Assembly: GCA_964304625.1 (NCBI GenBank)
Contig: OZ199839.1
Span: 7,936,001 to 8,000,000, forward strand
Reading direction: 5' to 3'
From: Kudoa neothunni
Lineage: Eukaryota; Cnidaria
DNA: 64,000 bases
The position numbers were made by a program, and so were the translations under genes. Below the pieces are notes generated by a model that saw only the letters and a program-made list of their open reading frames with translations, did no database searches and had not been told where the DNA came from. Positions 1-12,500 of the stretch are shown piece after piece (the first letter of the stretch is position 1; every line of letters begins with the position of its first letter).

Positions 1-1169
1 AGCAGCATAGGTTTCTTTCCATTTTCTTATTTGCAGTTCGCTAGGCAGATCACAACGAACGATTTTTTCTAATGCGCTATAGATCATTAGACAGGGATGG
101 AAAAGAATTAATTGCGATTATTACACTTACAAAAGAGATTCATTTAATCGTTAAAAATCCTTTGCTGTCGGTTTAGTCTTCTGGTTATAATAAAAATTTA
201 ACTGTTACAGAATATTTTTTAAATTTGAACGTTAAATTTCTATTTTTGGCGAACAACCAGTGAATGCTTCAATTATTCCATGAAATGACGATAAAATTGT
301 AATATATTTATTTTTTCCACACTGGGAGAATCTCAATAAACTGCGTTGTTATGTTCTTATGTTGTCAACGAGAAAATTCGGGACAGTTTTTATCTCCATC
401 GCGCCATCTAAGAATTCAAAATTCCTAGGTTATCTAATATCGAAATAAGTTTGAAGCACATTTTACTTAATTACGTTCGCTTATACTTCAAATTTTATTC
501 GCTTCATTCATATTCGACGTATTTGTTGGTTTATCACTATTGGGTGGCTGCCCCATTTTGGGGAATAATATTAAGGGTGATGAAATAACCTCAATGCCTG
601 CCTTTAGCGCGGTATATTGACGAATAATATAAACCGATAGTTAATTTGCGTCGTTATAAAAAACAAGTGTTTTTATGGCTGCAAAAATTAATTTTATTAA
701 TAATAACACAAATACACATATCGACAGTCATCTTATATATATATATATATATTTAAGGACTATAAGGATAAAGTTTTTTTATACCAGCTTCGTTTAAAAC
801 ATCTATAAAATCAATTCAATTAAATAAAATAAGTTATGTAGAGTTCAAAGTAAGGGTAATATATTTCAGCGTTTAAAACATTTTAGTATGTGACGATTGG
901 GTGAATAAAAAGGGAATTCATGTTGCGTTTGATTGTGAAAAGTGTTCTCTAATCACTCCTATATTGAGAATATTAAATATAGAATAATATCAGTTCATCT
1001 TTAATATTTATGGAAAAATAAAATTTCTACTATAATTTTCATAAATCATAAATTTTACTTAGGTAAATATTAAGATATAGATGTTGTGGCGCACTGAAGA
1101 CAATATAAAAAATATATATTTGTAAATAAATAATTCAATAAATTATTTTTTATAAAAATTGTGATGATG
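1..1169. other. non-coding stretch, no gene seen
   Basis: No credible ORF or homology is seen here. The stretch is AT-rich with a short (AT)n run near 735-752. It lies downstream of the minus-strand transpeptidase gene, so its right end should hold that gene's 3' UTR. I could not fix a polyadenylation site. Confidence 0.5.
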
Positions 1170-4100
1170 TCAGAAACCATCTGGAATACCGCCTTTACGA
1201 TAGTCGCAAACCGCCTCATAACTACCATCCTCCCTTCTAGCGATTGCTTGGATTACACCCATTAATGCGTGTTGCTGACCTACACAAATCAGAATAAAAA
1301 TAATTAGATATTGTCTTGTTGATCAGCCATTTAAATGATAAATTACCTGATACTTCATAGGTTTCATTGGTGACCCTCTTGTGTAGATGACTGTACATCA
1401 GGGGAACAAAAGTTTTTGGCATGGTGTTTTCATAAACGATTGTAGGAGGGAACAATTGACAATGAATACGAGGTCTTGTGACAGCAGTTGTGATATTGTC
1501 TTTGAGAAATAGATAGCTTGCCATTGTCTAAATGGTCCAATATAACACATTCCAATTACATCAAACAATCACTTACCGATGCGATAGCTGAGGGAATAAA
1601 GAATCCTCCTGCCGCCCCAATAACAAGTTCTACATCACCAGTACTCTTGTTGGTCATAATAATAGGGGCGACTTTGGACATTGGTCTTTTGCCGCTTACT
1701 TGAGTATCAGGTGTGAATTTGTAGATTTTTGGCCAGTAAGTTGAAAAATCGGATATTTCGTTGTTGTAGATAAATCCAAGCTCCCTAGAGACATACTTTG
1801 ATCCAAAACTAAACCTGATTTTAATTGTTATTGCAGTCAAGTGACATTTACTATGCATTTATAGACGATGTGATTGAGCAAGCATCGCCTTCCGGGCCCA
1901 ATGCAGACATATGAGACGTTCCATGGGCCAAAGATACGTTTATTTTGTTGTACGGTCCATAGTAATCCACAATATGAGAAACGTTATCGATTTTATTAAA
2001 CATATTCTGCACAACAGTGGGATCCATCATATACTTTAATACCTTTAGTTATCAGAAAATTAAAAAAGTACTTAAACTCTATTAAGTAATTGTTTAATTT
2101 GATAAAACACATTTATTAGCATTTGAGGCCAAAAATTTTTATCAAATTAAAATATATACTTCCTTGACGTGAGGTGTAAATTTTGGGTCGCCTAGAAAAG
2201 TTGAAGGGGCATAAGCGAATTTCATAGCTTCCACCATTTGATGATAAAATTGGCCCGGATTGGATTTTAAGGAATTTAAACTCCAATTAAATTCTAAAAA
2301 AATATTTTCACCATTAAATGATCTATGCAAAAAATTACTATCCATAATTTTAAGCATGAGAGCAACTGTTGCACTACTGGCAGGAGGTTTAACACCCAAG
2401 AATTTCATTCCAGCTACTTCAGTCACCAGCGCGGGATGCACACGAGCTTTATATCCTGCTAAATCATCCTTGGTGATTATACCTCCGATAATGTTAACAT
2501 CCGATACGATTCTGTCCGCTATATCTCCTCTTTTGGTCAATGTATAAAAACATTACACTCACTGCTTGATTACCTATAGAAAATATCTGCTCCTCCGGAG
2601 TCGGCAATTTTTTGGTAGGTGTCTGCTAATTTTTTCCTTCTCAGTAAAAAACCTTCCCTAACCTTCATTCCGTTCGGTGCAAACAGTTCCCTATCCTAAT
2701 GTAGTGATTTATTCAAGAAAAGTACCACTACCTGAGACCTAAGTTGGTGTATATGAAATCTTGCTTTTTTTCAATTGCCAATGCCAGCATTTCGTGAACA
2801 CGGAATCCATACCTTGCTAATTTAATGGCTGGTTCAAACAACATTCTCCAAGGTAATTTCCCCATTCTTTTGTGAGCCGCTTCAAGACCCTTCAATACAC
2901 CTGGAATCAAAATAGTGGTTCCTTGTGTTACTCCTAGGTGTGATGTAGCTAACTCATCGATTTCATAAAAATATTACTTCCTGATTTGTTGTAATGACTT
3001 GGTAGGGATTCTCTAAAGTCCACAGTAAAGGCCTCTCCTAATTTATTTATATTTCGTATTAATAAAAGATGAAGGGTAAAAAAACTTTAAATACCCTTCT
3101 TTTTATCGTAGGCAAGAAGGAATCCGCCACCTCCCAGTCCAGTTGAATGAGAATTAACAACTTCCACACATAAATGGACGGCAATTGCAGCATCTACTGA
3201 ATTTCCTCCTTTTTTAAAAATATTCTTCCCTATTGTTGAACACAAATGGTGATCGCTAGCTACGGCTGCTTTTTGAAAAACATTGTGCTTGGTCGAAGTG
3301 AAAAAATCAGTTTGGTGAAGTTTGAAACGGTCTAAATCACACATAATTTCAGTTGGAAACGCTCATTTTCAGAATACCATTAGCTAAATTTAAGTTATCC
3401 CGTTTACATGCAGAAACACAGTCAGCATCCAAGCAATCCTGACAGCCGTCCATTACATAGGAATTTGGAGGCATTACATATATAGGAGGAGGGGGAGGGG
3501 GTGGTGGTACGGTTGGAGGTGGTTCGCAAGGCGCGCTGCAATAAACCACCGAAGGAGGAGGTTGAACAGGGCAGGGGCATGGGCATGGTATATACATTGG
3601 ACACGGAACTGGGCAGTTAACGCACACAACATTTGGGCAACATGGAACCGCAGGTGGAACTGATGTAGAATTCGAAGGAGGTAAGGGCGATATTGTGACA
3701 GGTGTTACTGTGGTGTTTTTCTCGTGACTAGGGCTCCAGTAAGCGTGTGTAGGTCTAGTAACAATGGGAGGAGTTGTACTGACAGTTGTTGGAGGTGTGA
3801 CTGGGGTCGGTGGTGTTGTGGACTGCGTTGTAGTAGTTTCATTTTCTTTTTTCTTTTCTGCTGTTTTTTGGTTAGTATTGACCTTGGTTTCAGTTCTTGT
3901 GTTTGCAAAAGTCTTGACTTTGGCAGCAGCTGATGAATTGGATTTCGCATTGCTAGATGTGGATATTTTGGTTTTGGTTCTGGTTTTGCTGAATGATTGT
4001 GATTCACTGCTGGAACTGCTGTTGCCCTTGGCTTTAGATCCGCCTAGTCCCAGAGCAGCCGATGCAGATTTTGCATTTTCCAAGGCCACTCCATTTGATT

Positions 4101-4224
4101 TCTTGCTCCCCAATTTATCCTTTGCAGATTCACAGTCTTTGTGCTTTACTCGTTTTGTAATAAATGAATTTATACGATTTTTTTCTCTACAAAATATTTA
4201 CATTAACTTTAACCCAATAATCAT
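1170..4224 (-). CDS. gamma-glutamyl transpeptidase with long low-complexity N-terminal extension
   Basis: GGT cleaves gamma-glutamyl bonds (for example of glutathione) and matures by self-cleavage at a Thr. I rebuild 11 exons: 4224-4214, 4185-3378, 3331-3095, 3037-2978, 2948-2732, 2695-2574, 2529-2160, 2042-1852, 1808-1577, 1527-1347 and 1279-1170. Introns are about 28-117 nt, all GT-AG and frame-keeping. Family landmarks in order: GGNSVDAAIA, VVNSHSTGLGGGGF, the FRESLP arginine, GDPKF, the nucleophile Thr in HGTSHMSA, AYFGSK, GAAGGF, RPRIHCQLFPP and the terminal RKGGIPDGF. The usual substrate SS pair reads SK. The GGT part is about 580 aa, a normal length. The first ~270 aa are not GGT-like: Ser/Lys/Thr-rich, then Pro-rich with CPCPCPCP and an eight-Pro run, then a CxxCxxxxCxxxC cluster. 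No signal anchor is visible, which is odd for GGT. A 46-nt intron (3377-3332) joins the two parts in frame; two abutting genes is the alternative. The GGT call is firm; the fusion and the 11-nt first exon are inference. Confidence 0.85.
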
Positions 4225-5233
4225 ACTTTGATCTATATCTGCATTCACCTATTATTATTATTATTGAAAATATTACAAATACGAGGTTCCTCATTTAGCA
4301 AAAAAAAACTTTTTCAATAGGATGTGAACTTAAAAATGTGTCAGCGTCCATACAGTTAATGACATCGTTCCCATGGTGATACGATTGTGAGAGTATTAAA
4401 TCAGAGTACAGCTTGAATCAAATCTCTACTTTAGATATTTTTTACAAAACATCACGATAAATGAATATATACAATTAAAATAATTTGTGCCTAAATAATA
4501 TTAACTAATAATTGCAATGAAGTATTTTATTTTATTCTTTCCTTTTTATCTACCGTAGAATGAAGAAATTTTTTAATTTATCCTTTTCATTAAACATAAA
4601 TTACTGTTACTTTTATTTTCAAGATAACATAACAATTTATAAAAAATACTAAAACTGTAATTAATGATAAGAAACTTAATTGAATTAAGAATTCGTACAT
4701 AACACGTGATTATAACTTTAACAATTAACCTCAAATTTATTATAATAAAATATTTAAATTAATTATTGTTAAAGCCCATTGGGAAAAATGTGGTCGTTTA
4801 TGTATTAAAATTAGTAAAACAAGTTTCTTTTAAATAAATTTTTAAAAAGTTATTGTATTCTAATCTCCCTATAAAATTAAAAAAAATTCTATTTGTTAAT
4901 TTTAATGATATTAACTTCCTGTGAAATAATCGCTACCTTTTTATATAAGGTGTGTGCACATTGATATTAAATTAGAGGTAGCATATATTTCTCCTCTAAA
5001 TCGTAAAATTTTAAAGGTCTAAAATTCCAAAATAAGTTTTACCTCACGTGTTATGAAATTATTTAAAATTAATATATACTCGAAGAGAATTTGTAGATCG
5101 TCTAGCATTTGGAAACTTTAAATAACGGAAAAAGTAAAATCACTTAAAAATTCTAATTGTAATTCATTTCTATTATATCTAAATTTTACTTTTATCTGCA
5201 AAGGAATGAAAAAGAATTTATTGACATGTTCTG

Positions 5234-5271
<38 letters not shown>

Positions 5272-7184
5272 TCTTGTCTGTCAGTGTGTGTTTGCAGCAA
5301 TACTCCTTCACCACGGAGAAACTTTTTTTAATACAACTTTTAGTCTGCATTTGAATAGACGATACCATTAATAAAAATCGTTTGTTCACTTAGAATTATA
5401 AATATAATCAATACAGCGGCCAGAAGTAAGGAATTTTCCGGTTGTTTACATGAATTACCAGATTAAAAGGTACCCGCATAACATTGATGTCTGTTTACTT
5501 CAGAGTGATGCTCAATAAAAATGAAGTTTTACTCGCAATATACTAGGTAATTCCGTTAATTTTATTATAGAATGTTTCAAAAATGTTACATATACCTGTT
5601 TGGAGTAATTTTAAGACAGATAATGCCATTAGAGTCATATTTACAAGAGATGTAACATTTCCCTTAAGATTTTAAGCATAAAAATATTTAGGATGTATTT
5701 TCACTTTTCAAGTGTTATGGATATAGTTAAGCGAAAAAGATTATGATAATTATAAACAATACACATAATTTGAGATTATAAGTTGTTGCGACGTTGAAAT
5801 AATTTGGGTCTCTATACGTATTCTAAAAACGATGTAAGATATATGTAGAGTTTTCAAATAATTGAATATTTGTTATAACTTTTTGATTCAAAATTTCTTT
5901 TTATCCAATATATCGATTGAGATTGAAACTACATTTGTCTTTCGATAAGTATTTACACATTTTTTGATTTACCTAAACTTTCTTGTAAAACAGCTGGCAT
6001 AACTAACTCAATAAGTTTCTACATTTGATGAGATAATTTTGTAAATAATGATTAAGTTCTTAATAACCTCATTATTCCATATTTCCAGGCCTTAAGATTA
6101 ATATTCAAATCAATATAAAATTTTCTTTTCGCTATAAATAATTCATTATGATATAAAAGCTGCCTGAAAACATGTGACACCCCATGTTATACGTAATTTA
6201 AGAATTTATATTCATGATTACTTTTGCACAAAATACAGTCCCCTCTCAATACGTGTCATGTAAGTTAATAAGAAATTATTAGCCTGTTCGATTTAACCGA
6301 CATTTTAACATAGTCTTCGTTAATTTAAGAATAGTTCAATTCGAAGAAATTTTTTTTAAGGAAATCAAACACTACGTTTATTTTTAAAAGAGTGCACTCG
6401 ATCAAGAGAACCAGTTGATATCCAATCTTTACGGTTATTTTTCAAACCAAAAACACCTTCACATTTTAGATTTAATCGTATTTTGATAATTAAATTTGTA
6501 TACTTTTGTACCAGTAATTATTTTTGTTAAAAAAGGTTGCATTTATTTAAAAATCGGGAAATTATGTTTAAATAGTGAATACGAAAGATACCACTCACAG
6601 CTTATTAAAACCTCATTAACATCCTTTATAATATTGCAAAAAGGAGTAACAATTAATATTTTTATTTCTGATCCATCTTAAGTTTATTTTATTTTTCTTA
6701 TCGTTTATAGACTAATACTAAATTTTATAACTAGAAGGATTAATTTTTATCGCAAAATTTTAGAAAAATCTGAAAGTCCTATTTAAGTTATTTAATGAAT
6801 TTTTTTTATAAATAAATTAACATTATCGTTAATTACATTTCATCGTTCATCAAATTAAGGTCATTATATTTTTGGTTATTAATTTGTAAAATAAACTTAA
6901 AAATACTCATTTATTTCCTTCAATATTTCTATTTTTATTTGAATGGAAAGTGCGCGCATAATTTTATTTTTCTAAATCATCACATTGCAAAAATAATGAC
7001 AAGCTTTAAAATTCATAAATAAAATATAAGAAATAAAATTTACAGGGCTTAACGTGCTAATTAGATTAAATCCTTCCTATAAGTTATCCATTCAAAAATA
7101 AAACTAAAAGTTAAAATTTTCCATCACATAGTGTCAGACAAAGTTGTGAATTAGCGCTAGTTATTAATATTTAAAGTTAAACGT
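4225..7184. other. intergenic non-coding DNA
   Basis: AT-rich, with short shadow ORFs only. It should hold the promoter of the minus-strand transpeptidase near 4225-4400, but no clear element can be named. A long (AT)n microsatellite lies at 5238-5267. Confidence 0.5.
5238..5267. repeat. (AT)n microsatellite
   Basis: About 15 uninterrupted TA units. Similar runs occur at 8982-9001, 17926-17953, 19522-19540, 21011-21030 and 60648-60669. Confidence 0.9.
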
Positions 7185-8332
7185 TTTGATCCTCCTGTCC
7201 GGAGTGGGGTCGGCGTGGACCCCGAATCCGACTAATTTGAACCTAATTTTCGATAGACAAATTTAAACCACCCGTAAATTTCGGAATTCGTCTAAAAATG
7301 TGCAATTCTTGGAATGAAATGAAAAAAGTTCATTTTAAAAAATTATTATTGGCTAATTGTAATGATTTTGGTTCCTTTAGAGACAAAAATATGTTTCGTT
7401 TTTAAGGAAAACACACATGTACTGAGAAAATTGATTTTTCTCTTATAATTGTAGATTTAATGATTTAGTATATAATATTTAATTGAGTAAATGATGAAAC
7501 TTCGCTAATTATAGAATTTCACTGCGGATTTTCGAGTCTTAATCCCAAAATGACTTATCTAATTTTATATTTACTTTTCGTTACTATAAGCTTGTCGTTA
7601 GAAGGATATAAGTAGTTCATCCGTTAAACTTTTAATTTTAATGATTTTATGGAGAATCAATAACGTAGTTCAAATATAATGGAATTTTGTTGTTTTACTT
7701 AACTTTGTAATTATGAAAATCTACTTCTTATATTATTCAATTTATAAGGAAAAAATTTTGTAAACAAGCTAATATAGTGAAAATTAATAATTACATAACA
7801 GGAATAACGTAACAAATCTAATTTTCTAATAACAAATTAGGTTTCAAAAAAGAACGTGTAAATCAAATATCAAGATTTTATTTGAACTGTGCCTTTTATA
7901 TATGCCTTAAAAATTATGGTAAATTACAAATTAGAGCCAATACAACCTAACTCATTTTAACCCTTTTTATTTGTTAATTTGTTGTTTCCGATTTTATACG
8001 ACCATGCCGCCGTTGCTGTCTGTTCGGATCAATTTTACTTATGGTTTCTTCTTTTGAAGTTGTTTTCATTTTGCAAATTACTTTTTTTCAGTTAAATATG
8101 TTTAATTTTAATTTTTTTATCATTAAATTGTTTCTTAATTTTAAATAGCCGATATTTGTGCATTATAGGATTCTGTTTTGAAACCCACAAATGTTCCATA
8201 ATCAATTTAATTTTCTATGCAGAGCATCTTGTTAATAATTGAAAAATAGCTTAAAGCTTGGCACTACGAAATTAAAGACTATTAAGACAGTTTATTTCTG
8301 GGGTCTGGGCGGACCCCAGAGGAGCGTGTGTG
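7185..8332. repeat. piggyBac-like non-autonomous element, copy 1
   Basis: The inner ~900 bp (about 7190-8100) match, in inverted orientation, 26780-27703. The left end carries TCCGGAGTGGGGTCGG followed by GTGGACCCC. The right end (8291-8318) is a palindrome of TCTGGGGTC and GACCCCAGA. Such GGGGTCC/GGACCCC hairpins also mark the end of the coding piggyBac at 32420, which is why I place it there. No ORF remains. TTAA duplications are not visible here, suggesting an old copy. Boundaries are approximate. Confidence 0.6.
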
Positions 8333-9513
8333 ATTTTTTTCCTCTCAGTACAAAGAGGCCTAATAAGTAGAAATACACTTCATAGTTTATGAAAATTAAA
8401 TTTTTTAATTTTGATTAGAGAGAAATAAATTCTTTCAAATTCTAATATTGGGAATTTTTTAAAGAATTAAATAATCCAAGGAACCAATTTGATCAATTTT
8501 TATCAATGATTAACGAATTTTAATAATGAGTTTCATTTTTATTTATTTCTAGAATATAAAACAAAACTTAAAGTTAGAGGTGGATTTAAATACCAAAAGT
8601 ACCGTTGTTGAACGCCGCTTAGTATTGTTGAAAAAACTGTTAAACATAATACAAGGTTCCGACTTACATCCACTCGCATTCGGTAATGTGCATTCAAAGT
8701 TGGCGATCTATATAGTCTTAAGAACTTCAGTATTCGCCAAGTTGAATAATATTAATGTTATATGAACATATTTAACTTAAATATGAGTTCAAAAAGCTAA
8801 TCACATTAATCTCAGGTCAGATTAGGAAGTAGATGCTAAGAGGTGAGGGTCAAACACGATGCATGTTTGGGATGTGTCGCTCATAATTTAAACCCCGTGA
8901 CCAAACTAGGTGCATTATGAGTTAAAGAGCACCAGATTTTATACCATAAACCAATTATAAAATCGTTGATTGATTTATTCCATATATATATATATATATA
9001 TTTTAATGGCTGGAAATCGAATAATTCAAAATGTTGAACATCTATTTATTCTCGTTATTATGTTTATATTCGATAAAAATTTGTCATGAAAATAATTTAA
9101 TTAAACTAAATCATGGTAAATGAAAGCTTGGAGAAAATTGTCGATTTAATTTTGAGCGTTAGTGTTGATTTATTTACCGCAAATAATCGGTTGCCTAAAT
9201 GAGGATTTTCGGTTTAGAAACAATAATAATTAACACATAACATTAGAAAAGTAGAAATTTAACTTGTTATTCAGCCATTTTGTTCACCAAATATAACAGA
9301 AAACAATAAAAAATTGATCTTTCACGATGCAACATCAACCTCAAAAATATTTAATGGATCTGACCATCAAAATCAATACTCTAACAAACCTGTGAATTAC
9401 AACTAATCTTTAAATACGCAAAAGCCGATAAACTTTTACGCTAAATATAGAACCATTTCTTCAGTAGAGAAATAATTTAGTCACTGAACTTGGCTATTTC
9501 GCAACAGCGTACC
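8333..9513. other. intergenic upstream region of the receptor phosphatase gene
   Basis: No coding signal is seen. An (AT)n run lies at 8982-9001. The 3' part should contain the promoter and 5' UTR of the plus-strand gene starting at 9514; no firm element can be named. Confidence 0.4.
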
Positions 9514-12500
9514 ATGGTTTTTTCGAAACAGCTATTTCTATTAGCAACACTGCTATTGTTGTTTCGTACGAATTCTTGTCAAGCTAAGACTCTACCGAGT
9601 GATGCTGATCCAGTGGGTAGATATTTATTGTTATTCGACTAGAAATAATTGGAAATTGATCCCTTGATCATTCCTAAATATATATACATTTCATTAATTA
9701 TTTAGGTCAACCAGTAATCGATATCAAAAGTCAACGAAATATTGAGGATATTGAAGATGAAGAGGAAAAAGATCGAATTAAGTTGTTGGCTGATTTGGAC
9801 GGGCCTTCAAAAATATTTTTGAGACCAGGAGCGTCTCATATACTTGCCTGTTCGTCAATTGTTGGTCCCAATATTACGTTAATATGGCTGAAAGAAGGTG
9901 TAGAAATTAAGCGAGTCCAGGGCGAAAACAACATTGTCTTCAAGTTGAATTATATGGAACAAGTTGACAATGGTCGTTATAGCTGCGTAGCTATCTTCAA
10001 AGGGATTCTTGATCGTTCAACCACAGAACGAGTCTACCGAGATATGAAAGATATCTATCTTACTGTTATAAGTAATCACTTGATCATAATGATTGTTGAG
10101 TATGATCCTATATTGAGTATAGCGAAGCCCATTTTAGAAGTAAATCAACTCTACAACGATATCTACTACGACATTGGTCAACAAGAACCCATAGAGCTGT
10201 CCTGTAAAGCGCAATCACTTATAGACCTGTCCTTTGAGTGGTTTGGAAATAACCAATCGGAAGTATCAGAAATTCGTGTGCCCACGCTCACCATCCAAAA
10301 TCTCACTGTCTCAACACCTCAAACCTATCATTGTGTGGTATCGAATAAAGTTGGCAAAATGACCAAATGGTTTCGTCTAATTCCCAAAGGTATTAACTCT
10401 AATTTTTGAGAGATAAAATTGGTTTAAGATTTTTGAAATTTAGTTTTAATTTTTTTATCCAATTAGAGATTTATAATCAAGTTATTTAATTTTCAACATC
10501 CATTAATTTATAACTATGTGATTATCATAGAAATTTTCTCCCAGTGAATAAATCAAGTATTCTTTAAAAAAATCAAAAATTATTCTTTTTAAAAAATATA
10601 TAAATTTAATATTCCTTTTAAAAACAAATAAATCATTTAATAAGGCTGTATCTCAAAATTTATAAGTTAAATAGTGTTTTTCTCTAGATAAATAAATTAC
10701 ACAAGTTTTTTCTCTAAAAAAAATAACAACTAAATATCTTTTTCCGCAAAATTATCAAATTTAATGTTGTTATTACTTTACTAAAAATAACAAAATATAT
10801 ATTCTTTATCAAAAATAAATTATTTAAATATTCTTGTTTAAAAATAAAATATATTAAATGGGAATTTATAAAGCTCGATTATTCACAGAAATATCGTTGA
10901 AATTAATCATTATGCACAACGATAAAATCTTTATATATAGAAACCTATATTAAAAAATATAAGTAATTAAAGTTATAATTATTTACAATATGAAAGACTT
11001 TATGAAAAAAGTTTTGGTCATATTTTAATTAAAGCAATATTATTAGATAAAGTTAAATCTAACAATAAAAATATTCATATCAAATATACTTTACAAGTAC
11101 TAAATATATATTTCTCTTTAACGATGTTTTTTATGTCTATCAATATCATGCGTTATTTTTTGGATCTTTTATAATCATAAGTATTGTCAAAAGTAAAGAT
11201 CGTTGTAATAAAAATTTAAAAAATAATTTAGCATAATTTTAAGTTGTATTTTGAGATATTTCAGCTTCAGTAAGGATTCACCGGATAATATTTTAACTGA
11301 AATACTTCAACGTTAACTTAAATAAAGTATTATCTTAAAAGATATAAAAATATCTTATTTTTTGAATTTTTCAAGATTTGCCTATATTTTAACATGAATT
11401 AATAAATGTATAAAATTAAATACAATCCATAAGAAACTAAAATAATTTTTAAGTTAACTTAAAATAAATATAATACTATATTTGTCATTTTATTATTTTG
11501 ATGATTAAAATGTAATATTTATTACTAATGACAATCAGAATAAAAATTCTGTAAACAGCATTTGTTTTACTGTATTATATCTAAATACATTACAGTCAGA
11601 ATATGAAAATTAAAGAACGAATAAATTATCTAAAATAATGTTTATTTATGATTCATTATATTTGATCAAAAAACTATCACAAATCTTCTTTATTAAAATT
11701 CTTAAAAAATAATCACATTTACAACAATTACTCAACCTGATTGACTCAAATACGAACCTGCGATTATTGAAAATGTAAAAATTAATTAAAAATACAGTCA
11801 AATGAGAATAATAACGAACAATTAATAGATCCATATTTATATTTTCTTATTTTATCATTACAAAAAAAACATTATTTTTCAGATTATTTATTTAAATAGA
11901 TAATGAATTGGTTGAGAATATAAAATTAATTTGATAAATATGTTTAATTTTCGTTTTGATTGCTCGTTGAGAGAATTTAGGAGTTTAAGATATATTAAGA
12001 TTTTAGAATCTGAAAATAATATTAGCTTTATTTTAATTAAATACAAGTCTATAATTTAAATACAATTATTTAATGTAAAAACTTATCAATTCTGATTACT
12101 TTAATTCATTTAAATTTATATTTTAATCATTTGCATTATTCATTACAATAGTTCTTAAATTTCTAAAGTGAATATATATTACGGTTTTATTAGTGAAACT
12201 CGCTCCACCTCATATCGTGTCAAGGCAGCTGACCCAAAAACACGTCATCATCAATGTTCTTACTAGAAGAATAGATGAGTATAGCGGACAACCGATGCAT
12301 TATTTGGCTAATTGCGGGAACAATACAACAGAGAGTTATTCCACTGAAGCAGACTACATGATGATACCTTACACGCGTACAGTCAATGTCGAGCACATAG
12401 AATGTTATGTACAACTGGGGAGTTTTTTGAAGATGTTTTCTGACAAGGTTATCACACGAGTGCCGATCATTAAGGATGAAGAAATCCCAACAGAAGGAAA

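Noticed and set aside
3430-3660. Canonical minicollagen
   Set aside because: There is no Gly-X-Y collagen stretch and the cysteine spacing is not the CxxxCxxxCxxxCxxxCC pattern; only the Pro/Cys-rich character is similar.
3764-4231. 155-codon plus-strand ORF opposite the transpeptidase leader
   Set aside because: It is the antisense of the Ser/Thr/Pro-rich exon; its Val/Leu/Phe-rich text reflects the reverse of that composition.
8580-8765. 61-codon plus-strand ORF
   Set aside because: Isolated, no splice context, no recognisable motif; fits chance in AT-rich DNA.
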